Numbered from the stretch's first letter, positions 17,802 to 27,260 are shown. The stretch is DNA of 42,183 nucleotides from Flavobacteriia bacterium (GCA_011391075.1 JAABRF010000012.1:1-42183); one strand, 5' to 3'. Notes: a model not told the origin generated them from the letters alone. Numbers and translations are program-made.

Positions 17802-18596
17802 CTACCATCCACCACTAGCGCCACCGCCGCCAAATCCGCCGCCACCGAAACCGCCACCGAATCCGCCGCCTCCTGAACTACCACCACCAAAACCGCCGCC
17901 CCAGGTGCCACGTCCACCACTACTCAAAATAATAGGGCCAAAGAAATCGCCACTGCTTCCACTGCTACCCTTATTATTGGCTCCTTTGATGATAATGATG
18001 ATAATGAATAATAAAAAGATGAAGAATATGATGGCACCTACGATACTTCCGCCTTCTTCCTTGGGTTCAGCATCATATTCACCTGCAAATACTTGCATAA
18101 TGGCTGTAGTAGCTTCATCCAATCCACCGTAATAGTCACCTTCTCTAAAATGCGGAGCCATATTGGTTTCTATGATGCGTCTACTCAAAGCGTCAGTCAA
18201 GATATGTTCCATGCCATAACCGGTGCGAATGGTCATTCTACGGTCATCCTTGGCAACCAAAATCAAAACCCCATTGTCTTTATCGGCTTGACCGATACCC
18301 CATTTATGTGCCCAATTGGTAGCGTAATATCCAATATCTTCACCATTGGTAGTTAAGATAGTCGCGACTACTATTTGAGTAGAAGTGGAATCAGCATAAT
18401 GTATGAGTTTTTGTTCTAATTGCGTTTTTTGATCAGGGGTCAATAAGCCAGCATCATCATAAACGGATGTTTGAAACTTGGGTGTTACAGGAATTTCAGG
18501 TAATTGAGCTTTTAAGTTCAATGTTCCTAAAATAAAAAACATTATGGTAGATGCTTTTAAAAATGTGGACATATGGGAAGTGTTATTGTAATGCAT
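17802..18596 (-). CDS. TPM-domain membrane protein with Gly-rich tail
   Basis: This 264-residue YgcG-type protein has a signal or anchor helix (about 10-30) and a TPM domain (about 38-170: VYDDAGLLTPDQKTQLE, TQIVVATILTTNG, NGVLILVAKDDRRMTIRTGYGMEHILTD). A second membrane helix rich in Ile follows (about 190-212), then a long Gly/Ser tail (about 220-264) ending GGGGASGGW. TPM proteins act in the envelope, and in some lineages in photosystem repair or membrane stress; the role here is unknown. The start overlaps the upstream TPM stop by one base (TAATG), implying coupled translation. Met9 is a possible alternative start. Confidence 0.88.
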   Translation of the reverse strand: MHYNNTSHMSTFLKASTIMFFILGTLNLKAQLPEIPVTPKFQTSVYDDAGLLTPDQKTQLEQKLIHYADSTSTQIVVATILTTNGEDIGYYATNWAHKWGIGQADKDNGVLILVAKDDRRMTIRTGYGMEHILTDALSRRIIETNMAPHFREGDYYGGLDEATTAIMQVFAGEYDAEPKEEGGSIVGAIIFFIFLLFIIIIIIKGANNKGSSGSSGDFFGPIILSSGGRGTWGGGFGGGSSGGGGFGGGFGGGGFGGGGASGGW

Positions 18597-19033
18597 TATC
18601 CTTTTGATATTTCGTTGGTTAATTCATTACGATCATCCGATTGGTAAGGGAAAAATGCTTTGAGTTTTTCACCTACTTTTTCGATGCCTTTGGTCAAAGC
18701 CAAACAATTTTGTTTTTGGGCAAAAAGACCAATAATCATATCGGTTTCATCTTGCCAAAAATGAGAAGGAACTTTTTGATCAATACCGGAATCTCCGAGA
18801 ATAGCAAATTTTTTACTGTCTGTAGCTACATACAATAAAATGCCGTTTCGGTCTTTGGTTTGATTCATTTTAAGATCAAAAAAGACTTCTTTGGCACGAT
18901 CCATAACATCTTTTGAAGTGATTTTTTCTATATGCACTCTGATTTCACCCGAAGTATTGAATTCGGCTTTTTGAATGGCTTGTACGATTTCCTGCTCTTC
19001 CGTAGCAGTTAAAAAAGATTCTACAGAGTTCAT
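18596..19033 (-). CDS. TPM-domain protein, soluble
   Basis: This 145-residue protein consists almost entirely of a TPM domain. It opens with LTATEEQEIVQAIQKAEFNTSGEIRVHIE, and RNGILLYVATDSKKFAILGDSGID is the core motif. It has no signal peptide or membrane helix. It is the second gene of a LemA-TPM-TPM set common in Bacteroidota, and its stop codon overlaps the start of the larger TPM gene. It probably works with LemA and the membrane TPM protein on the cell envelope. No enzymatic activity is established. Confidence 0.87.
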   Translation of the reverse strand: MNSVESFLTATEEQEIVQAIQKAEFNTSGEIRVHIEKITSKDVMDRAKEVFFDLKMNQTKDRNGILLYVATDSKKFAILGDSGIDQKVPSHFWQDETDMIIGLFAQKQNCLALTKGIEKVGEKLKAFFPYQSDDRNELTNEISKG

Positions 19034-19114
19034 ATACGCAATGATTTAAGTTCAAAATAAAAGAAAATAGAGTTACTATATCAGAACTCTATTTTCTTGT
19101 ATTTTGGTTTTCAT

Positions 19115-19708
19115 TTATTTGGAAAAATCTACTTCAGGTGCGTCTTCAGCGCCACTCTTTGCTTTAAAAAATTCCATTGAATTTAAATTGAATAATCCAG
19201 CAAGAAGATTTCCAGGGAATTTTTGAAGGTGATTTCTATAAGGTTCAACTGCTTCATTATAACGATCTCTTGCAACATTGATTCGGTTTTCAGTACCTTC
19301 TAGTTGAGACTGTAATTCTAAAAATTGTTGATCTGCTTTTAAATTAGGGTATGCTTCCTGTAAAAACAACAATTTGCTTAATGCACCACTAATGCCTTGT
19401 TGAGCTTGTTGAAATTCAGCTAATTTTTCGGGTGTGATGTTTGTTGGATCTATTGAAATTTTAGTTGCATTTGCACGAGCTTGAATGACTCCTTCGAGAG
19501 TTTCTTTCTCATGTGCGGCGTATCCTTTAACTGTATTTACCAAACTAGGAATCAAATCTGCTCTTCTTTGATAAGAACTTTCAACATTTCCCCAAGCCTT
19601 AGTAGCACTGTTTTGTAAAGTTATAGCATTGTTGTAAAATCCTTTGATCCAACTATATGCTATTAGAAGAAAAATGATAATAATAATAGGAAGAATCCAT
19701 TTTTTCAT
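19115..19708 (-). CDS. lemA: LemA family protein
   Basis: This 197-residue protein has one N-terminal membrane helix (about 4-22) and the LemA helical bundle. Signatures are SATKAWGNVESSYQRRADLIPSLVNTVKGYA (about 34-64) and FLELQSQLEGTENRINVARDRYNEAV near 127-152, ending with the usual short tail. LemA proteins are envelope-anchored coiled bundles of uncertain function, often next to TPM genes as here. The gap to the TPM gene is 81 bp, so they probably form one transcription unit. Confidence 0.93.
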   Translation of the reverse strand: MKKWILPIIIIIFLLIAYSWIKGFYNNAITLQNSATKAWGNVESSYQRRADLIPSLVNTVKGYAAHEKETLEGVIQARANATKISIDPTNITPEKLAEFQQAQQGISGALSKLLFLQEAYPNLKADQQFLELQSQLEGTENRINVARDRYNEAVEPYRNHLQKFPGNLLAGLFNLNSMEFFKAKSGAEDAPEVDFSK

Positions 19709-19766
19709 AATTTTCGGTTTTAATTGTTAATGTTTGTGAATGTTAGTTGAATAAATATAACAAATG

Positions 19767-20114
19767 TTACTCTATAGATTGTTTAATCCGTAACAATTCG
19801 TCTTTAATTTTTTCCAATTTTGCAATAACCAATTGGTTTTCTGTTAATTCTGATTCTTGATTGGAGCCTTTTTTTTCTTTCATTTTTTGTTTGGCTCCAT
19901 CTAGAGTATAGCCTTTCTCTTTGACGAAAAAGTGAATTTGTTGAAAGATTTCAACATCCTTTTTAGTGTATAATCTATTGCCATTTTTATCCTTTTTGGG
20001 ATGCAACATTTTAAATTCCTTTTCCCAAAAGCGCAATAAGGAAGTATTGACTTTAAATGCCTCGGCAACTTCGCCAATTTTGTAGTAGAATTTTTCTGGT
20101 AAGTTTATATGCAT
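19767..20114 (-). CDS. MerR family transcriptional regulator
   Basis: This 115-residue regulator has an N-terminal winged-helix MerR DNA-binding domain: YYKIGEVAEAFKVNTSLLRFWEKEF (10-34), then LHPKKDKNGNRLYTKKDVEIFQQI. A short helical tail follows. It lacks a long dimerisation or effector domain and has no Cys metal site, so no ligand can be assigned. In flavobacteria this small MerR gene regularly lies between the M23 peptidase and LemA genes, as here. Confidence 0.88.
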   Translation of the reverse strand: MHINLPEKFYYKIGEVAEAFKVNTSLLRFWEKEFKMLHPKKDKNGNRLYTKKDVEIFQQIHFFVKEKGYTLDGAKQKMKEKKGSNQESELTENQLVIAKLEKIKDELLRIKQSIE

Positions 20115-20160
20115 GGTTGAAATTAGAAATTAGATCTTAGAATTTAGAAAGTAGGATTCT
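20115..20160. repeat. Low-complexity GAAATTAG-type tract
   Basis: Degenerate repeats of the type GAAATTAGAAATTAG / TTAGAATTTAGAAAG fill the spacer between the MerR and M23 genes. They resemble the tract at 27255-27300. Confidence 0.4.
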
Positions 20161-20172
20161 AATAAAATATGA

Positions 20173-21144
20173 TTAATCCAATGTTTGGCCACCTTCTTGG
20201 TTGGCTGCATTTTGAATAGCTAAATATTCTTCCGGAGTTAAATTGCCATAGAAAAAGTTAACCGGATCTACTGGGCTTCCGTTTTTGTGTACTTCGTAAT
20301 GCAAGTGGGTTGACACAGATAATCCTGTACTTCCCATATAACCTATAATATCGCCGCGTTTGACCCGTTTGCCCGCAGGAACTGCAAGGCGACTCAAATG
20401 GGCATATACGGTTTCATATCCAAATCCATGATTGATTTTAACTACATTTCCAAACGACGAACTTCTTTCAGCTTCCACAACTGTACCGGTTCCTGAAGCG
20501 TAAATAGGAGTACCTTCTTTGGCAACAAAGTCAATTCCATTGTGCATTCTCCTGATTTTTAAAATAGGATGCATGCGCCATCCATAACCGGAAGCTACAT
20601 GTGTCAAATGCTCTTTTTTTACAGGAGAAATAGCTGGAATTGCTGCCAGCATTTCTTCTTTATTTTCAGCCATTTTGATGATGTCATCAAGAGATTTGGA
20701 TTGTACGACAATACGTTTGGATAAGATATCCATCTGTTTAGTCAAATCAATAATCATCTTAGAATTGTCAAACCCATCCATATCTTTATATCGATCGACC
20801 CCACCAAATCCAGCTTTTCTCACTTCGTCGGGTATGGGACTGGCTTCAAAAAATTGACGGTAAATAGTGTTGTCTCGGTATTCTATTTCGGCAATGCGCT
20901 CATTGTGCTGTTTTTCCTTTCTGGAAAGCAACTTATAATTCATTTTCAAATTTTCAATTTCCCGGTTGAGTGCTTTTTCTTTTGGCGATTGAAAAAATGA
21001 ATTCAACACAAAAAAGCCAATTACAGCATTGAGTGTAAAGGCCAAAAACAAAAGAATTCCATTGAAAAGAACGCGTCTTTTTTTAGGAATTATCTTGTGA
21101 AAAGATAAGGTTTCGGGATTGTAATGATATTTTACTTTTGCCAT
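20173..21144 (-). CDS. M23 family metallopeptidase
   Basis: The protein has 323 residues from the ATG at 21144 (MAKVKYHYNPETLSF). A TTG 12 codons upstream is less likely because flavobacterial homologues begin with this MAKVKY(Y/H)Y motif. It has one N-terminal membrane helix (about 28-50), a coiled coil (about 60-95), and a C-terminal LytM/M23 domain. The zinc motifs are HxGxD (MHNGIDFVA) and HLH (STHLHYEVH). It probably hydrolyses peptidoglycan cross-bridges in the periplasm, or is a regulator of such enzymes. A minus-strand TAATTTTG (21196 to 21189) fits a -7 box and gives a leader of about 40 nt to the ATG. Confidence 0.9.
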   Translation of the reverse strand: MAKVKYHYNPETLSFHKIIPKKRRVLFNGILLFLAFTLNAVIGFFVLNSFFQSPKEKALNREIENLKMNYKLLSRKEKQHNERIAEIEYRDNTIYRQFFEASPIPDEVRKAGFGGVDRYKDMDGFDNSKMIIDLTKQMDILSKRIVVQSKSLDDIIKMAENKEEMLAAIPAISPVKKEHLTHVASGYGWRMHPILKIRRMHNGIDFVAKEGTPIYASGTGTVVEAERSSSFGNVVKINHGFGYETVYAHLSRLAVPAGKRVKRGDIIGYMGSTGLSVSTHLHYEVHKNGSPVDPVNFFYGNLTPEEYLAIQNAANQEGGQTLD

Positions 21145-21188
21145 GTCTTTAAAAATCTTACTTTTGCCGCTTATAGACAATAAAAATA

Positions 21189-21196
21189 CAAAATTA
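21189..21196 (-). promoter_or_regulatory. Candidate -7 element of the M23 gene
   Basis: The minus strand reads TAATTTTG, a TAnnTTTG match. Its position would leave the TTG at 21180 almost without a leader, so it fits the ATG at 21144 better. Confidence 0.3.
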
Positions 21197-21349
21197 AGAA
21201 ATATATTTTAATAAAATGTTAAATGTTAGTGGTTAATAGTTAATAGTTTAGCAGTCAAACCTTAAAGTGCTGAGATTGACTTTTTTCCTATCCATTTAAT
21301 ATGACATGCTCATTTTCATTTACAGAAAGAAATACTTTTATACTCAAAT

Positions 21350-23959
21350 ATGAATTCACATCAAATTCGTCAGCAATTTTTGGATTTTTTTGAATCTAAA
21401 AAACATCAAATCGTAGCTTCATCTCCCATCGTTGTAAAAAACGATCCAACCTTATTATTCACCAATGCTGGGATGAATCAATTTAAGGAGTATTTCCTTG
21501 GCAATGGTATTCCCAAACACAATAGAATCGCCGATACTCAAAAATGCTTGCGCGTTTCTGGTAAACACAACGACTTGGAAGAAGTGGGTAAAGATACCTA
21601 CCACCATACCATGTTTGAAATGTTGGGAAATTGGAGTTTTGGTGACTATTTCAAAAAAGATGCAATAGACTGGGCTTGGGAATTGTTGACCGAAGTCTAT
21701 AAGATTGATAAATCTCGTTTGTATGTAACGGTTTTTGAAGGTAGTACTGATGATAATTTAAGTAAAGACGACGAAGCTTTTGAATATTGGAAGAAACATA
21801 TAGCGGAAGACAGAATTTTATTGGGAAATAAAAAAGACAATTTCTGGGAAATGGGAGATCAAGGACCTTGTGGACCTTGTTCTGAAATTCACGTTGACAT
21901 CCGTTCTTTGGAAGATAGAAATCTAATTTCTGGAACCGATTTGGTCAACAAAGACCATCCACAAGTTGTGGAAATATGGAATTTGGTGTTCATGGAATTC
22001 AACCGCAAAGCCGATGGTAAATTAGAATATTTACCCGCCAAACATGTAGATACAGGTATGGGTTTTGAACGTCTTTGTATGGTTTTACAAGGAACCCAAT
22101 CCAACTACGATACTGATGTGTTTACCCCGATGATACATCAAATTGAAAAAACAACCGGTGTAGCCTATGGGGTAAACGAAGAGCAAAATATTGCCATTCG
22201 GGTAATTGCTGATCATATCAGAGCTGTATCTTTTGCTATCGCCGACGGGCAATTACCTTCCAATGGTGGAGCCGGATATGTGATCCGACGTATTTTGAGA
22301 CGAGCCATTCGTTATGGTTATACTTTTTTAAATCAAAAGGATGCTTTTATACATTTGTTGATTCCAACTTTGGTTCAGGAAATGGGGGACACTTTCCCGG
22401 AATTGAAAGCACAACAAAATCTCGTTACCAATGTAATCAAAGAAGAAGAACATTCTTTCTTGCGCACTTTGGAACAAGGTTTACAATTATTGGAACGCAT
22501 CATCCATGAAACCCAAGGAAAAGAAGTCACCGGTAAAAAAGCATTTGAGTTATTTGATACCTATGGCTTCCCCAAAGACCTTACTGCTTTAATATTAAGT
22601 GAACGCGGCATGACGTTTAATGAAAAGGAATTTGATGTCGAAATGTTGCAACAAAAAGAACGCAGTCGCGATGCTGCCGGTATGGAGACCGAAGATTGGA
22701 CCATTTTAAATCCTGCAACTGAAACGCTTTTCAAAGGATATGATAATTTGCAAACTTTCTCAAAAATTTTGAGATATAGAAAGGTAACTTCCAAAAAAGA
22801 TGGAGAATTGTATCAATTGGTTTTGGATCAAACCCCTTTTTATGCTGAAAGCGGTGGACAAGTAGGAGATACCGGTTGGCTGATTGCCGCTGATGGTAGT
22901 AAAACAATGGTTTTAGACGTTAAAAAGGAAAACAGCTTGTGGTTGCATTTCGCCAAAGTTTTACCCAATAATCCACACCAAGTTTTTACAGCTCAAGTAG
23001 ATGCGCACCAAAGAGCATTGACAGCTCGAAATCACTCGGCTACACATTTGTTACATCAAGCTTTGCGTCAGATTTTGGGAACACATGTCGAACAAAAAGG
23101 TTCGGCGGTTCATCCCAAAGGTTTGCGTTTTGACTTTTCTCATTTTGCCAAATTGACTGATGAAGAATTGGATCAAGTAGAAAAATTTGTCAATACCAAA
23201 GTGCAAGCTGCCATTCCATTGGATGAACATCGTAATTTGCCCATTAAACAAGCGATGGAAAAAGGAGCTATGGCCTTGTTTGGAGAAAAGTATGGAGATA
23301 GTGTACGTATGATTCAATTTGCCGATTCTTTAGAATTGTGTGGAGGAACCCATGTTTCAAACACAGGAGATATTTGGTATTTCAAAATTGTATCCGAAAG
23401 TGCTATTGCTGCCGGTGTACGTAGAATAGAAGCCATAACTTCGGATGCGGCTCAAAACTATTTCATGCAAAACAATCGAATTTTTGAAGATATCAAATCG
23501 GTTTTGAAAAATCCTAAAAATCCTGTGGAAGTTGTACAAAATATGCAGGAAGAGCTCAATCAATTGCGTAAGGAAATTGCCCATTTGCAGAAAGCAAATG
23601 CCAAAAATTTAGTTGGAGATTTGGAGCAAAAATTGGAAAATCGTAACGGAATTCAGTTTTTGGCGACTAAATTGGACTTGGATACCCAAAGTATCAAAGA
23701 TATTTTATTTGAATTGGGTGGAAATCATCCATCGGCTTTTTTGTTGATTGCTAATTCAGTGGATGGTAAAGCTACTTTATCGTGTTATGTTTCAAAAGAT
23801 TTGGTCGAACAAAAAGGAATGCATGCCGGAAATATAGTAAAAGAATTGGCCAAACACATCAATGGTGGTGGTGGCGGACAACCCTTCTTTGCAACAGCTG
23901 GAGGCACCAATCCAAATGGAATTGATAAAGCTTTGGCTGATGCCTCTAAATTAATTTAA
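21350..23959 (+). CDS. alaS: Alanyl-tRNA synthetase
   Basis: This 869-residue class II aminoacyl-tRNA synthetase charges tRNA-Ala. The catalytic core opens with [24 protein letters not shown]. Motif regions include [15 protein letters not shown] and [16 protein letters not shown]. The tRNA-binding part contains [18 protein letters not shown]. The editing domain has the zinc motifs HSATH (His562, His566) and CGGTH near residue 664. A C-terminal DHHA1/C-Ala domain ends with the [14 protein letters not shown] glycine motif. Its length is normal. It is divergent from the M23 peptidase, a conserved flavobacterial arrangement, and is followed by an octamer repeat array. Confidence 0.97.
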   Translation: MNSHQIRQQFLDFFESKKHQIVASSPIVVKNDPTLLFTNAGMNQFKEYFLGNGIPKHNRIADTQKCLRVSGKHNDLEEVGKDTYHHTMFEMLGNWSFGDYFKKDAIDWAWELLTEVYKIDKSRLYVTVFEGSTDDNLSKDDEAFEYWKKHIAEDRILLGNKKDNFWEMGDQGPCGPCSEIHVDIRSLEDRNLISGTDLVNKDHPQVVEIWNLVFMEFNRKADGKLEYLPAKHVDTGMGFERLCMVLQGTQSNYDTDVFTPMIHQIEKTTGVAYGVNEEQNIAIRVIADHIRAVSFAIADGQLPSNGGAGYVIRRILRRAIRYGYTFLNQKDAFIHLLIPTLVQEMGDTFPELKAQQNLVTNVIKEEEHSFLRTLEQGLQLLERIIHETQGKEVTGKKAFELFDTYGFPKDLTALILSERGMTFNEKEFDVEMLQQKERSRDAAGMETEDWTILNPATETLFKGYDNLQTFSKILRYRKVTSKKDGELYQLVLDQTPFYAESGGQVGDTGWLIAADGSKTMVLDVKKENSLWLHFAKVLPNNPHQVFTAQVDAHQRALTARNHSATHLLHQALRQILGTHVEQKGSAVHPKGLRFDFSHFAKLTDEELDQVEKFVNTKVQAAIPLDEHRNLPIKQAMEKGAMALFGEKYGDSVRMIQFADSLELCGGTHVSNTGDIWYFKIVSESAIAAGVRRIEAITSDAAQNYFMQNNRIFEDIKSVLKNPKNPVEVVQNMQEELNQLRKEIAHLQKANAKNLVGDLEQKLENRNGIQFLATKLDLDTQSIKDILFELGGNHPSAFLLIANSVDGKATLSCYVSKDLVEQKGMHAGNIVKELAKHINGGGGGQPFFATAGGTNPNGIDKALADASKLI

Positions 23960-23961
23960 TA

Positions 23962-24097
23962 ATTAGCTAATTAGCATATTAGCACATTAGCACATTAGCA
24001 CATTAGCAAATTAGCAAATTAGCAAATTAGCATATTAGCATATTAGCACATTAGCACATTAGCACATTAGCACATTAGCATATTAGCACATTAGCAC
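23962..24097. repeat. 17-copy ATTAGCAN octamer tandem repeat
   Basis: Seventeen head-to-tail 8-bp units ATTAGCAN occupy exactly 136 bp. The eighth base changes in blocks (A, T, CCC, AAA, TT, CCCC, T, CC). The first unit is ATTAGCTA and forms a palindrome with its flank. Degenerate units continue to about 24128. The array starts 3 bp after the alaS stop and ends about 50 bp before the TerC gene. It has no spacers, so it is not a CRISPR array. Slipped-strand expansion is the likely origin. Confidence 0.9.
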
Positions 24098-24146
24098 ATT
24101 AATAAAATTGCTAATTAGCAAATTAATCATAAACCTATAACCAACC

Positions 24147-25100
24147 ATGGCTTGGATCATTTTATTTAGTGTATTTTTTATTTTAATAACTTTTGACATG
24201 CTGGTTTTGCATAAGAAATCAGAAAAAGTCAGTCATAAAAAAGCGGCTATTGAAACTGCTTTTTGGGTAGTATTTGCCATGCTTTTTGCAATTGCGGTTT
24301 ATTATTTTTACAAATTTGATTGGATCGTCAGTGAAATGGAACCTGCTGAGGCAGTTACAAAATACTTGACCGGTTACCTCATCGAATTGTCATTGAGTGT
24401 AGATAACCTTTTTGTCATTGCTACCATTTTTGCCAGTCAGAAAGTGCCCATGAAATATCAGCATCGCGTATTGTTTTGGGGAATAGTTGGAGCCATTGTG
24501 ATGCGAGCTTTGATGATTTTCTTTGGAATAGCCTTGATGGAAAAATTTGAATGGATGACTTATGTTTTTGGGATATTTTTATTGTATACGGCCTTTAATA
24601 TGCTCAAACATGAAAATGATGAACATCACGAAGATGAGAAATTCAAATTTATAAAGAAATATTTCAAAGTAACTAAGAATTTTCATGCAGAACATTTTTG
24701 GATTATTGAAAATGGGAAAAGAGTTTTCACCCCATTATTCATTGCATTGATTATGATAGAATTTACCGATGTCATTTTTGCATTGGATAGTATTCCTGCC
24801 ATTTTAGCTGTAACTACCGAACGATTCATCGTGTTTAGTTCCAATATTTTTGCGATTCTCGGATTGAGAAGTATGTATTTCTTTTTAGCCAATATGTTGG
24901 AAAAATTCCATTATTTAAAGTACAGTATATTTGCCATTTTGGTATTTGTATCCATCAAATTATTGCTTTTACATACCGAATTTATCAAATTACTTCCAAG
25001 TTGGTTCTCACTTACTTTTATTGGTGTTTCTCTACTACTCGGGGTTTTAGTGTCGGTAAATAAGATTACACACGATGATGTGGATGATTTAAAAGATTAG
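24147..25100 (+). CDS. TerC family integral membrane protein
   Basis: This 317-residue protein has about eight membrane helices and the TerC signatures ELSLSVDNLFVIATIF (about 83-98) and IEFTDVIFALDSIPAILAVT (about 205-224), with conserved Asp residues inside the helices. TerC-like proteins are linked to metal export, for example manganese, and to tellurite resistance or membrane metalation of exoenzymes. Substrate and role here are inferred only. A His/Glu/Asp-rich loop (NDEHHEDEKF, about 152-161) could bind metal. The gene stands alone between the octamer array and a strong terminator. Confidence 0.88.
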   Translation: MAWIILFSVFFILITFDMLVLHKKSEKVSHKKAAIETAFWVVFAMLFAIAVYYFYKFDWIVSEMEPAEAVTKYLTGYLIELSLSVDNLFVIATIFASQKVPMKYQHRVLFWGIVGAIVMRALMIFFGIALMEKFEWMTYVFGIFLLYTAFNMLKHENDEHHEDEKFKFIKKYFKVTKNFHAEHFWIIENGKRVFTPLFIALIMIEFTDVIFALDSIPAILAVTTERFIVFSSNIFAILGLRSMYFFLANMLEKFHYLKYSIFAILVFVSIKLLLLHTEFIKLLPSWFSLTFIGVSLLLGVLVSVNKITHDDVDDLKD

Positions 25101-25113
25101 TAACATATATGAT

Positions 25114-25148
25114 TAAAAAAAAACCGCTTTTACGAGCGGTTTTTTTTG
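25114..25148. terminator. Bidirectional intrinsic terminator after TerC
   Basis: A nine-bp perfect stem AAAACCGCT / AGCGGTTTT (25120-25128, 25135-25143) has a 6-nt loop. An A-run precedes it and a T-run follows, so it can act in both directions. It lies 19 bp after the TerC stop. Confidence 0.9.
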
Positions 25149-25165
25149 TTATGATATATTTTTTA

Positions 25166-25208
25166 TTGGAAATATTTGTACTAAAATTTCCAATATACTG
25201 GAAATTTT
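25166..25208. terminator. Two overlapping AT hairpins at the 3' end of rlmN
   Basis: TTGGAAAT (25166-25173) can pair with ATTTCCAA (25186-25193). Alternatively AAAATTTCCA (25183-25192) pairs perfectly with TGGAAATTTT (25199-25208). The two hairpins exclude each other. They follow the rlmN stop on the minus strand and may act as a weak terminator or 3' stabiliser. Confidence 0.4.
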
Positions 25209-25218
25209 CATACCTAAT

Positions 25219-26250
25219 TCAACTTTTATTAGCCAATTGTCCACAAGCAGCATCAATGTCTTTACCTCGACTGCGACGAATGTTGACGATGATTCCGTTT
25301 TTTTCTAATTCGCTTACATATTGCTCGATGATGATAGGCGAAGCTTGTTCAAATGCGCCGTCATCTATAGGGTTGTATTCAATCAGATTGACTTTGGCAG
25401 GTACTTGTTTGCAATAATGAACTAATGCATCAATGTCTTTTTGTTTGTCATTAATGCCTTTCCAAACTACATATTCAAAAGTAATGCGATTACCGGTTTT
25501 TTGATGCCAATATTGTAAAGCATCCATGAGTTCGTCCAGATTGTTTGATATATTGACAGGCATCATTTTACTGCGAACTTCATCGATGGCTGAATGCAAT
25601 GAAAGAGCCAGATTAAATTTGACTTGATCATCAGCCATGCGTTTGATCATTTTGGGAATGCCTACGGTCGAAAGTGTAATGCGTCTGGGTGACATACCCA
25701 AACCTTCTTCGGAAGTGATTTTATCTATGGCTTTCATCACATTTTCATAGTTGAGCAAAGGTTCGCCCATGCCCATAAAAACGATATTGGTCAATTTATG
25801 TCCGTAGAGTAATTCGCTTTCTTTGCTGATGGCTGCTACTTGGTCGTAAATTTCATCGGGAAGTAGATTGCGTTGTTTTTTTAATCTTGCAGTAGCGCAA
25901 AAAGTACATCCCATTGCGCAACCTACTTGGCTGGAAACACAAGCTGTTGTGCGGTTTTCTGTAGGAATCATCACCGATTCTACGACTAAACCATCGTGAA
26001 GTTTAACTGCATTTTTAACCGTTCCATCAGTACTCCTCTGTATGTTGTCTACAGCAATGTGATTGATGCTGAAATGTTCTTCCAAAAACAATCGCGTTTC
26101 TTTAGAGAGATTGGTCATTTCCTCAAATGTATGCGCATTTTTTTTCCACAACCATTCATAGACTTGATTGCCGCGAAAGGATTGTTGGCCTTGCGAAACA
26201 AAATAATCTCTTAAAGCTTCTTTAGAATAGGAACGAATGTCTTTTTTCAA
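25219..26250 (-). CDS. rlmN: 23S rRNA/tRNA A2503/A37-C2 methyltransferase RlmN
   Basis: This 343-residue radical SAM enzyme methylates C2 of A2503 in 23S rRNA and A37 in some tRNAs. Visible elements are the 4Fe-4S motif CAMGCTFC (Cys111, Cys115, Cys118), MGMGEPLLNYENV, LSLHSAIDEVRSKMMP, and the methyl-carrying Cys336 in AACGQL near the end. The N-terminus has KDIRSYSKEALRDYFVSQG...FRGNQVYEWLW, as in homologues. The start codon is TTG at 26250. An in-frame TAA lies five codons upstream with no ATG or GTG between, so the TTG start is well supported. A candidate -7 box lies about 60 bp upstream. Confidence 0.95.
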   Translation of the reverse strand: MKKDIRSYSKEALRDYFVSQGQQSFRGNQVYEWLWKKNAHTFEEMTNLSKETRLFLEEHFSINHIAVDNIQRSTDGTVKNAVKLHDGLVVESVMIPTENRTTACVSSQVGCAMGCTFCATARLKKQRNLLPDEIYDQVAAISKESELLYGHKLTNIVFMGMGEPLLNYENVMKAIDKITSEEGLGMSPRRITLSTVGIPKMIKRMADDQVKFNLALSLHSAIDEVRSKMMPVNISNNLDELMDALQYWHQKTGNRITFEYVVWKGINDKQKDIDALVHYCKQVPAKVNLIEYNPIDDGAFEQASPIIIEQYVSELEKNGIIVNIRRSRGKDIDAACGQLANKS

Positions 26251-26311
26251 GGTTGGATTTGATTAGAACGAAATGAGTATTGTGACTTTGATATGTCATT
26301 TATAAAAAAGG

Positions 26312-26319
26312 CAAAGATA
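26312..26319 (-). promoter_or_regulatory. Candidate -7 element of rlmN
   Basis: The minus strand reads TATCTTTG, an exact TAnnTTTG match, predicting a leader of about 55 nt before the TTG start of rlmN. Confidence 0.35.
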
Positions 26320-26351
26320 TAATTTTTTGAAACTTGAATAGAAATTCAATT

Positions 26352-27260
26352 TTACAGTGCCATTTCCCGAAAAGAAAGTACAGTTTCAAACCCTTTTCTT
26401 TTAAAATATTCTGGAGTATCTTCATTACCGGTTGCCATTATAAAATCTCCGCCCCAAGCGCCCAAACTTTTCAATTGTCCAAAATAATCTTTGAAATGGG
26501 TTTGAATGGGATTGCGTTTTAAAACGCTTGCCAGTAATTTTTCATGTTCATTCATCAAAAGTGCAAAATCATCTATGCAATTTACTTTCAACATCAATTC
26601 CGATATTTCGGACACCAGATGAATAACCTCTTTTTTGTCTGTTACAGTTAAGGATTTGTATCTGTTGATTTCTCTCGAACTGCGTTGTTTTTGATTGAGA
26701 TGAATAAAAAATAATTGGTCGGCAAAATCGGGTGAAAAATGTACAGGAGTTACTATGGATTTTTGATTTTGTAGTTGGTAGTATAAAGGTGTATTACTTC
26801 CGGCACATGCCAAATCATAACCACTGCCGCCCATAGTGTTTGCAAGCAACTCGTAAGGATTGACATGAGCCCAAGTTGCTAAATTGTAGATTAAAGTGGA
26901 GGAACTACCCAATCCCCATTTTCTTGGAAATTCTAGATGCGTTGTCACTTCATAGCCTTGAGATCCGTTGAAAAAATCGGGATTGAGTTGCCGGATTTGC
27001 AAGAATATATGTTTGAGCGTTTGAATGATTTTTGGATCGCTTTTGCGAATGGTAATTGGAAAGTGGAATGTGCGCTCCAACCATACTTTTCCATTTTCAT
27101 CATAACTTTTCCAAAAAACTTTATGCTCCGAAATTTCCTTGACAACCAAATCCTGACCTTTTTTGGTAGGCACAGCCAAAGCTAAAGCACCATCCAATAC
27201 GAGATATTCTCCAGTCAAGAGGAGTTTGCCGTGTGCATAATATGTTGATTGATTTTTGAT
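26352..27260 (-). CDS. GHMP kinase (GYDIA-type), probable non-AUG start
   Basis: This GHMP-superfamily small-molecule kinase resembles mevalonate-pathway kinases of flavobacteria. Visible motifs are HGKLLLTGEYLVLDGALALAVPT at the N-terminus (split by the TTG at 27218), the ATP-binding KWGLGSSSTL, a GGSGYDLACAGS segment, and the C-terminal GAWGGDFIMAT. The homologous N-terminus YYAHGKLL is encoded upstream of the TTG. Between the in-frame TAA (27276-27278) and that TTG there is no ATG, GTG or TTG. Initiation at AUC (27258-27260) or AUU (27267-27269) is therefore likely, and the end given here assumes AUC. The substrate is not certain. The gene is minus strand, upstream of rlmN. Confidence 0.8.
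   Translation of the reverse strand: MKNQSTYYAHGKLLLTGEYLVLDGALALAVPTKKGQDLVVKEISEHKVFWKSYDENGKVWLERTFHFPITIRKSDPKIIQTLKHIFLQIRQLNPDFFNGSQGYEVTTHLEFPRKWGLGSSSTLIYNLATWAHVNPYELLANTMGGSGYDLACAGSNTPLYYQLQNQKSIVTPVHFSPDFADQLFFIHLNQKQRSSREINRYKSLTVTDKKEVIHLVSEISELMLKVNCIDDFALLMNEHEKLLASVLKRNPIQTHFKDYFGQLKSLGAWGGDFIMATGNEDTPEYFKRKGFETVLSFREMAL

Noticed and set aside
17699-17920. 73-residue minus-strand ORF at the end of the TPM gene
   Set aside because: It is a shadow frame of the Gly-rich tail, with only Val/Ala-rich text.
21145-21180. TTG start of the M23 peptidase twelve codons upstream
   Set aside because: Homologues begin at MAKVKY.Y, and a -7 box lies too close to the TTG.
23962-24097. CRISPR array
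   Set aside because: Units are 8 bp and directly adjacent without spacers, and no cas gene is near.
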